From Henriciella sp. (GTDB taxonomy: Bacteria > Pseudomonadota > Alphaproteobacteria > Caulobacterales > Hyphomonadaceae), in the NCBI GenBank assembly GCA_013213785.1, contig JABSPZ010000005.1:310001-374000 (forward strand): a DNA stretch of 64,000 nt. Direction: 5' to 3'. The translations under genes were made by a program, and so were the position numbers. Shown here piece by piece: positions 58,368 through 64,000 of the stretch. Below the pieces are notes generated by a model that was not told where the DNA came from, ran no database searches, and saw only the letters and a list, made by a program, of their open reading frames with translations. How positions within the stretch are numbered: position 1 is the stretch's first letter; every line of letters begins with the position of its first letter.

Positions 58368-59243
58368 CTAGCTCAACCCCGCAAGCGTCATCGCCTTGTC
58401 GATCTTCGCTTTTGTCTCGTCAGTCGGAGCGACGATTGGCAAGCGGACTTCGTCTGAGCACAATCCCATTTTGGCGAGCACATACTTCGCTGGTCCTGGT
58501 GAGGGCGCCAGGAACATTGCTTTGTGGATATGGATCAAGCGCTGATCGAGGGCACGTGCCGTATCTAGATCGCCCGCATCAAATGCTGCATGCATTTGCG
58601 CACACAGATCGGGCGCTACATTCGCAGTGACCGAAATGCAGCCTGTGCCGCCCATAACGCGATGACCGAGGCTAGAAGGATCTTCGCCAGACAATTGAGT
58701 AAACTGCTCACCGGCTGTTAGCGCGGCGTGCATCGAAACTCGGCCTAAATCATTGCTGGCATCCTTTATTCCGACCACGTTTGGGAGGCTCGCAAGCTTT
58801 GCGACTGTTTCAGGTAGCAGGTCGCACGCGGTTCGTGATGGAACATTGTATAGGATGACAGGAAGTGAAACGGCGTCATTGATCGCCCGAAAGTGGGCCT
58901 CAAGGCCCGCTTGGTCGGGCTTGTTGTAATATGGACAGATGACCAAAGCCGCATCCGCGCCAACAGTCTTCGCATGTTCAATCAGCTCAATCGCTTCGCG
59001 CGTCGAATTTGATCCAGCACCAGCAATCACTGGAACACGGCCCGCCGCTACTTGAATGCAAAGTTCGACAACTTCTTTGTGTTCTGCGTGCGAAAGCGTT
59101 GCGGATTCGCCCGTAGTTCCACACGGCACCAAAGCGGTGGAGCCACCCTCAATTTGGCGTTCAATCAGGTTTGTGAACGCGTCGCGATCTATGGCCCCGT
59201 TCTTGAAAGGGGTTACGAGCGCGGGAATGGAACCATGAAACAT
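58368..59243 (-). CDS. dapA: 4-hydroxy-tetrahydrodipicolinate synthase
   Basis: 291 residues. It condenses pyruvate with aspartate semialdehyde toward lysine and meso-diaminopimelate. [10 protein letters not shown] at the pyruvate site, the Tyr in [12 protein letters not shown], and the Schiff-base Lys in [11 protein letters not shown] are all present. It is the first gene of dapA-smpB and diverges from the transglycosylase gene, linking two cell-wall functions. Confidence 0.97.
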   Translation of the reverse strand: MFHGSIPALVTPFKNGAIDRDAFTNLIERQIEGGSTALVPCGTTGESATLSHAEHKEVVELCIQVAAGRVPVIAGAGSNSTREAIELIEHAKTVGADAALVICPYYNKPDQAGLEAHFRAINDAVSLPVILYNVPSRTACDLLPETVAKLASLPNVVGIKDASNDLGRVSMHAALTAGEQFTQLSGEDPSSLGHRVMGGTGCISVTANVAPDLCAQMHAAFDAGDLDTARALDQRLIHIHKAMFLAPSPGPAKYVLAKMGLCSDEVRLPIVAPTDETKAKIDKAMTLAGLS

Positions 59244-59305
59244 TTGTCAGATACACTCTTTGGGTTGAACCCGGCCTCAAACTGCCAGACTTTGGTCATA
59301 TACGG

Positions 59306-59333
59306 CCTATAAACCTGAATCGGAATGTATCAA
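59306..59333 (-). promoter_or_regulatory. Probable dapA promoter
   Basis: On the minus strand: TTGATA (59333-59328), 16-base spacer, TATAGG (59311-59306), about 60 bases before the dapA start. It lies in the 122-base gap shared with the divergent transglycosylase gene, for which no convincing promoter was found. Confidence 0.45.
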
Positions 59334-59365
59334 CGGCAAGGAATGTAAGGACACTGATAAAGCCA

Positions 59366-61396
59366 ATGCGTAATCGCTTCTTCAGCTTGATATTGATCTC
59401 TTCGCTATTGGGGATGCCAGCAATGGCTCAAACCCCGTCTGCGCCGAGCTTGAAACCACAACTTGTTGCCGCTTCTGACGTGATCTCAACCCGAGATGCG
59501 GCCCTTTTGCGGGATGGCCTGCAGGCTGTTGATCGCAGTGATTGGTTCGAAGTTCGTCAAGCTGAGTCGCAGATCAATGACACGACGGCGCGAGATATTT
59601 TGACCTGGTACCGCGCTCGCCGCGACTGGCGCATGTCTTTTGATGAGATGGATCGCGCTCTGACGCGCCTTGGTGGTTGGCCAGATACAGCAGCAATCCG
59701 CGATCGCACAGAAGAAGTGATGGGGCTCTCAAGCCTTGATGCACGTGCGCGGGTGGCTTGGTTCGAAACACATGGCGGTGCCCGAACCGGCGCTGGGCTC
59801 ATCACGTATGCGAGAGCTTTGGAAGTGCTTGGCCGAGATACCGAAGCACTCGAGCAGGTTCGTAAAGCCTGGCACGGTCGCACAATGACTAAAGAGGTCA
59901 GCCAAAAGACATACTCGAAATACAGAAGCAAGCTCACACAGGCGGATCACCGCAAGCGCGCAGACTTCTTACTATGGACGCGCCAGACGAGCGCTGCTGC
60001 GCGGATGAAGCCGCTGCTCACGCCGGACTGGAAAACCTTGGTCGATGCCAGATCGAAGCTTATTCGCCGTGCGCGTGGGGTCGATTCCGCCGTAGATTCG
60101 GTCTCCTCAGAGCTTGAAAATCATCCAGGCCTAATGTTTGACCGGGCTGAATGGCGCCGCCGCGCGCGGATGACAAATCGTGTAACCCCTCTGCTACGCC
60201 AAATTGATGGTGAGACCGTCCCCGCTGCCGGCCGCAGCCGTCTATGGAAGGCGCGTCACCCGCAAGCGCGAGTCGCTTTAAAAGAGGGTGATTGGAGACT
60301 GGCATATGAATTGTCTGCGCCGCACGGCATGACGAGCGGCCGCGACTTTGCCGAAGCAGAATGGCTCGCAGGATGGGTTGCTTTGCGCCATCTTGGTGAC
60401 GCAAGAACGGCTCTGGAGCATTTCGAAACTCTAGAAACGGGCGTTTCAACCCCGATCAGCCTATCCCGAGCTTACTATTGGAAAGGCCGCGCCCATGAAG
60501 CTCTCGGCGATGATGCGGCGGCCAACTTGGCTTACAACCAAGCGGCAAATTACCGGTTTTCTTACTATGGTCAGCTTGCGGCCGAAAAAGTCATGGAAAG
60601 CACGATCTACCTGGCCACGGACCAAGCGCTGACAGCGACGGATCGTGCAAACTTCAACGATCGAGCTCTAGTGAAAGCCATGCGCTTATTCGCTGAGAAT
60701 GGCTGGGACGCCTCATTCCGAAAATTTGCGTATCACCTTGATGATCAGCTGACGCGACCACAGGACTTTGACCTGCTTGCGGAGTTGGGAAGAGAATACC
60801 ACTACGCTGATATCGGTGTCCGCGGCGCGAAAGCGGGGCTCGCAAAAGGCGTGGTTGCGCCAGATGCAGCTTACCCCGTCGTCGAGTACGACTTGCTGCG
60901 TGAGCCGCGGGTTGAGCGCTCTCTGATGCTGGCTTTGTCCCGCCAAGAAAGCGAGATGAACCCTGCAGCGATTAGCCATGCGAACGCTCGAGGATTGATG
61001 CAGTTCGTGCCGCGCACGGCACAGATGGAAGCGCGTCGCCAAGGCTTACCGTTCCGAACCAGCTGGCTGACTGATGACCCTGGCTACAACATGACTTTGG
61101 GCGGGGCCCACTTGGACACGCTACTCGGCCAGTTCAACGGAAGCTACATTATGACGGCGGCTGCTTACAATGCAGGCGCGTCACGTCCGCAGCGCTGGAT
61201 CGGTGAATATGGCGATCCGCGTGCTGGAGAAGTCGACCCTGTAGATTGGGTTGAGTTCATCCCGTTCAGCGAGACGCGAAACTATGTCCAGCGCGTTCTT
61301 GAGAATACCCAGGTCTATCGCCACCGGTTGAGTGGCGAGCCCGTGGATATTCGCCTGTCAGAAGACCTTCAGCGTGGTCGGTTCGGGAACAACTAG
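59366..61396 (+). CDS. slt: Soluble-type lytic murein transglycosylase
   Basis: 676 residues with a signal peptide (cleaved near AMAQ, residue 21). A long alpha-helical U-shaped region fills about 30-500; the catalytic SLT domain is C-terminal with Glu528 in [21 protein letters not shown]-type context, followed by [17 protein letters not shown] and AAYNAGASR. It cuts peptidoglycan to anhydromuropeptides in the periplasm. Its stop shares CTAG with the uvrA stop. Confidence 0.93.
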   Translation: MRNRFFSLILISSLLGMPAMAQTPSAPSLKPQLVAASDVISTRDAALLRDGLQAVDRSDWFEVRQAESQINDTTARDILTWYRARRDWRMSFDEMDRALTRLGGWPDTAAIRDRTEEVMGLSSLDARARVAWFETHGGARTGAGLITYARALEVLGRDTEALEQVRKAWHGRTMTKEVSQKTYSKYRSKLTQADHRKRADFLLWTRQTSAAARMKPLLTPDWKTLVDARSKLIRRARGVDSAVDSVSSELENHPGLMFDRAEWRRRARMTNRVTPLLRQIDGETVPAAGRSRLWKARHPQARVALKEGDWRLAYELSAPHGMTSGRDFAEAEWLAGWVALRHLGDARTALEHFETLETGVSTPISLSRAYYWKGRAHEALGDDAAANLAYNQAANYRFSYYGQLAAEKVMESTIYLATDQALTATDRANFNDRALVKAMRLFAENGWDASFRKFAYHLDDQLTRPQDFDLLAELGREYHYADIGVRGAKAGLAKGVVAPDAAYPVVEYDLLREPRVERSLMLALSRQESEMNPAAISHANARGLMQFVPRTAQMEARRQGLPFRTSWLTDDPGYNMTLGGAHLDTLLGQFNGSYIMTAAAYNAGASRPQRWIGEYGDPRAGEVDPVDWVEFIPFSETRNYVQRVLENTQVYRHRLSGEPVDIRLSEDLQRGRFGNN

Positions 61397-64000
61397 GCGG
61401 TTGTCTTCTTTTTCCTCGCTGGAGCTTTCTTCTTCGGCGTAGTCTTTTTCGCAGGCGCTTTCTTTGGCTTTGCCTTTGACGCGTTCGCACGCCGCTCGTC
61501 CTGACGCTCAAACGTCTCGGCGAGGAACTTACCAGTCCAACTCGCTTTCACTTTTGCGACGTCTTCAGGCGTTCCGACGGCTACGATTTTTCCGCCGCCA
61601 TCGCCGCCTTCAGGACCGAGGTCGATGACATGATCCGCAGTTTTGATTACGTCCAGATTATGCTCGATGACCAAAACCGTATTGCCGGTATCGACCAGCT
61701 CATGCAGCACCTCCAACAGCTTGCGAACATCTTCAAAGTGAAGCCCAGTTGTGGGCTCATCCAAGATGTAGAGAGTCTTGCCGGTGGCGCGTTTTGACAG
61801 TTCCTTAGCGAGCTTAACGCGCTGCGCTTCGCCGCCTGATAGCGTTGTCGCCTGCTGGCCAACCTTGATATAGCTGAGCCCAACTCGATTGAGCGTTTCC
61901 ATCTTAGATCGAATGGCAGGAACAGCAGAGAAGAACTTTTCAGCCTCCTCGACGGTCATGTCCAGAACATCGGCGATTGACTTGCCTTTGTAGAGGACCT
62001 CGAGCGTTTCGCGATTATAGCGCTTCCCACCGCAAGACTCACAAGTGACGTAAACGTCGGGCAGGAAGTGCATCTCAATCTTGATGACCCCGTCGCCCTG
62101 ACACGCCTCGCAGCGTCCGCCTTTGACGTTGAAAGAGAAACGGCCGGGTTTATATCCGCGCTGTTTCGACTCTGGCAGACCTGCGAACCAATCGCGGATC
62201 GGTCCGAAAGCGCCAGTGTAAGTCGCCGGGTTCGAGCGCGGTGTCCGGCCGATCGGGCTTTGGTCAATATCGATGACCTTATCGAGATGGTGTAGCCCTT
62301 CGATCGTTTCGTACGGTGCCGGAGCCTTGCTGGCACCGTTCAGTTTGCGGGCGAGTGCCTTATAGAGCGTCTCAATAATCAGCGTGGATTTCCCGCCACC
62401 TGATACGCCGGTGATCGCGGTGAATGTTCCAAGCGGGATCGTCGCATCAACGTTCTGAAGATTGTTTCCAGTCGCGCCCTTAATGGTGAGTTCGCGGCCT
62501 TTTTTCTTCACGCGGCGACGCGCCGGGATAGCGATTTCTTCTCGGCCAGAGAGGTAAGCGCCGGTCAAAGACTTCTCATCGGCGATGACCTCGGCAGCCG
62601 TGCCTTGGCTAACGATTTGGCCGCCGTGTACACCGGCGCGCGGGCCCATATCGATGACATGATCAGCGGTCAGAATTGCGTCTTCATCATGCTCTACCAC
62701 GATGACCGAGTTTCCAAGATCACGCAGGCGTTTCAGTGTTTCGAGGAGGCGTTCATTATCGCGTTGGTGAAGGCCGATACTAGGTTCATCGAGTACATAA
62801 AGGACGCCGGTCAAGCCGGAACCGATCTGGCTCGCCAACCGAATGCGCTGGCTCTCGCCGCCGGACAGCGTACCTGACGCACGCGACATAGAAAGATAGT
62901 CAAGACCAACCGCGTTCAGGAAGATCAGGCGGTCATTGATTTCTTTCAGGATCCGCCCAGCGATCTCCTGAGATTGCGGTGTCAGCGTTTCGTTGACCTT
63001 GGCAAACCACTCGCCCGCCTCACGGATTGAAAAACTTGACGCGTCAGAGATATCTAGCCCGGCGATCCGGACAGCGAGTGCTTCTGGCCGTAGGCGTTTG
63101 CCGAGGCATTTTGGGCAAGCCGCGGCGGATTGAAACTTTGCGATCTCGTCCCGCGCCCACTGGCTTTCAGTTTCTCTGAAACGGCGGTCGAGATTGGGGA
63201 TCACGCCTTCAAAGGTCTTCGTCACTTCATACCGGCGCAGACCATCGTCATAGACAAACTCTATCTCTTCTTCGCCGGTGCCATTCAAAACGACGTCCTG
63301 AACCTTTTCAGAGAGCTTGTTCCAAGGTGTTTTGAGGTCGAAGCCATAATGGTCCGCTAATGCTTGAAGCGTTTGCGTTTGATAGGGTGAAGCTTGCTTG
63401 GCCCACGGTGCGATCGCGCCATTCATCAGATCGAGGTCTTTGTCCGGCACCACCAGACTCGGATCGATTTTTAATTGCTGGCCAAGGCCATCGCAAGCAG
63501 GGCAAGCCCCAAATGGATTGTTGAACGAAAAGAGCCGTGGCTCGATTTCGGGGATTGTGAAGCCAGACTCAGGACACGCGAAGTTCGCACTATAGGTGAT
63601 GCGCTTCGGCGTGGATTCGCCTTCTTCGAGATCCGCATATTCGGCAATGGCAATTCCATCGGCGAGGGGTAGGGCTGTCTCGAAGCTTTCTGCGAGGCGT
63701 TGCTCCATGCCTTCACGCACGACGATACGATCCACAACGACGTCGATATCGTGCTTATATTTCTTATCGAGCGTAGGCGGTGTTTCGAGATCATAAAACT
63801 CGCCATCAACTTTTACGCGCTGGAAGCCGTTTTTGAGGAGTTCGGCGAACTCTTTGCGATACTCACCTTTGCGGCCACGGATCATGGGCGCGAGGAGGTA
63901 AAGGCGGCTGCCTTCAGGCAAAGCCATCGTGCGATCCACCATTTGGCTGATCGTTTGACTCTCGATTGGAAGACCTGTGGCGGGCGAGTAGGGGATCCCG
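61393..64000 (-). CDS. uvrA: Excinuclease ABC subunit A (5' end outside window)
   Basis: The frame stays open to the window edge ([16 protein letters not shown] is read there), so about 869 C-terminal residues are present and roughly the first 100, with the first Walker A, are missing. Visible: the zinc region [21 protein letters not shown] with [16 protein letters not shown] and the first Walker B, the second Walker [10 protein letters not shown], the second zinc finger ([25 protein letters not shown]), a second [12 protein letters not shown] and [11 protein letters not shown]. It finds bulky DNA damage with UvrB. The C-terminus ends in a Lys/Ala/Pro-rich basic tail. Confidence 0.97.
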   Translation of the reverse strand, partial: GIPYSPATGLPIESQTISQMVDRTMALPEGSRLYLLAPMIRGRKGEYRKEFAELLKNGFQRVKVDGEFYDLETPPTLDKKYKHDIDVVVDRIVVREGMEQRLAESFETALPLADGIAIAEYADLEEGESTPKRITYSANFACPESGFTIPEIEPRLFSFNNPFGACPACDGLGQQLKIDPSLVVPDKDLDLMNGAIAPWAKQASPYQTQTLQALADHYGFDLKTPWNKLSEKVQDVVLNGTGEEEIEFVYDDGLRRYEVTKTFEGVIPNLDRRFRETESQWARDEIAKFQSAAACPKCLGKRLRPEALAVRIAGLDISDASSFSIREAGEWFAKVNETLTPQSQEIAGRILKEINDRLIFLNAVGLDYLSMSRASGTLSGGESQRIRLASQIGSGLTGVLYVLDEPSIGLHQRDNERLLETLKRLRDLGNSVIVVEHDEDAILTADHVIDMGPRAGVHGGQIVSQGTAAEVIADEKSLTGAYLSGREEIAIPARRRVKKKGRELTIKGATGNNLQNVDATIPLGTFTAITGVSGGGKSTLIIETLYKALARKLNGASKAPAPYETIEGLHHLDKVIDIDQSPIGRTPRSNPATYTGAFGPIRDWFAGLPESKQRGYKPGRFSFNVKGGRCEACQGDGVIKIEMHFLPDVYVTCESCGGKRYNRETLEVLYKGKSIADVLDMTVEEAEKFFSAVPAIRSKMETLNRVGLSYIKVGQQATTLSGGEAQRVKLAKELSKRATGKTLYILDEPTTGLHFEDVRKLLEVLHELVDTGNTVLVIEHNLDVIKTADHVIDLGPEGGDGGGKIVAVGTPEDVAKVKASWTGKFLAETFERQDERRANASKAKPKKAPAKKTTPKKKAPARKKKTTA

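Noticed and set aside
59292-59313. TTGGTC and TATAAA as a promoter for the transglycosylase gene
   Set aside because: Spacing of only 10 bases is too short; the TATAAA overlaps the better dapA promoter on the other strand.

Overview
The window reads as chromosomal sequence from a Caulobacterales-type alphaproteobacterium, most likely of the Hyphomonadaceae/Maricaulaceae kind. This rests on gene order, on a short prolyl-tRNA synthetase, on a GTTC-N7-GTTC type LexA operator, on a TTAA-N7-TTAA (CtrA-type) box beside a GANTC (CcrM) site, and on a pyruvate dehydrogenase E1-beta with its own lipoyl domain. GC is moderate (by eye in the mid 50s percent). No rRNA, tRNA, CRISPR array, insertion sequence or prophage was seen. 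Genes are packed tightly, and no stretch of more than about 150 bases lacks a gene.

Layout. 1-1136: the 3' end of an uncharacterised coiled-coil gene and a membrane-anchored, VWA-like protein. 1133-5079 (minus strand): a molybdate transporter operon modABC, followed by two damaged genes, a 5'-truncated membrane Rieske/ferric-reductase-like gene and a partner broken at a run of nine G. 5148-7202 (minus): a sterol-desaturase family membrane oxygenase and a membrane-bound AraC-type regulator. 7282-14168 (plus): proS, the lipoprotein-release transporter genes lolC/E and lolD, and dnaE. 14318-28482 (plus): the translation and envelope block rpsB-tsf-pyrH-frr-uppS-cdsA-dxr-rseP-bamA-skp-lpxD-lpxA-lpxI-lpxB, without the fabZ usually found between lpxD and lpxA. 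28469-31267 (minus): gltX-gltA. 31296-33356 (plus): comEC. 33366-40374 (minus): ppiD-trpE-trpG-trpD-trpC-GNAT-lexA. 40463-50737 (plus): tpiA, secG, pyrG, rpmF, eno, ftsB and the pyruvate dehydrogenase operon pdhA-pdhB-pdhC-lpdA. 50753-61396: a mixed accessory stretch with an XRE regulator, a frameshifted nucleotidyltransferase-like gene, a PdeM-like phosphoesterase, an MscS channel, two SDR enzymes, galU, a PLP dehydratase, smpB-dapA and a lytic transglycosylase. 61393-64000 (minus): most of uvrA, whose 5' end lies outside the window.

The genes are mainly housekeeping: envelope biogenesis (isoprenoid, phospholipid, lipid A and outer-membrane protein assembly steps together), translation, tryptophan synthesis, entry to the TCA cycle, and DNA repair. 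The most informative non-coding signals are: a lexA promoter with two tandem 15-bp operator copies; a perfect LexA-type box over the probable -35 of dnaE, which suggests damage control of the replicative polymerase; a CtrA-type box with a CcrM site in front of ftsB; and minus-strand terminators for gltA and lexA that lie inside the converging genes lpxB and comEC. Three of the six convergent gene pairs use one CTAG as the stop codon of both genes. I did not find a wholly new multi-gene system. The best candidates for one are the decaying Rieske/ferric-reductase module behind modABC and the VWA/coiled-coil pair at the left edge.
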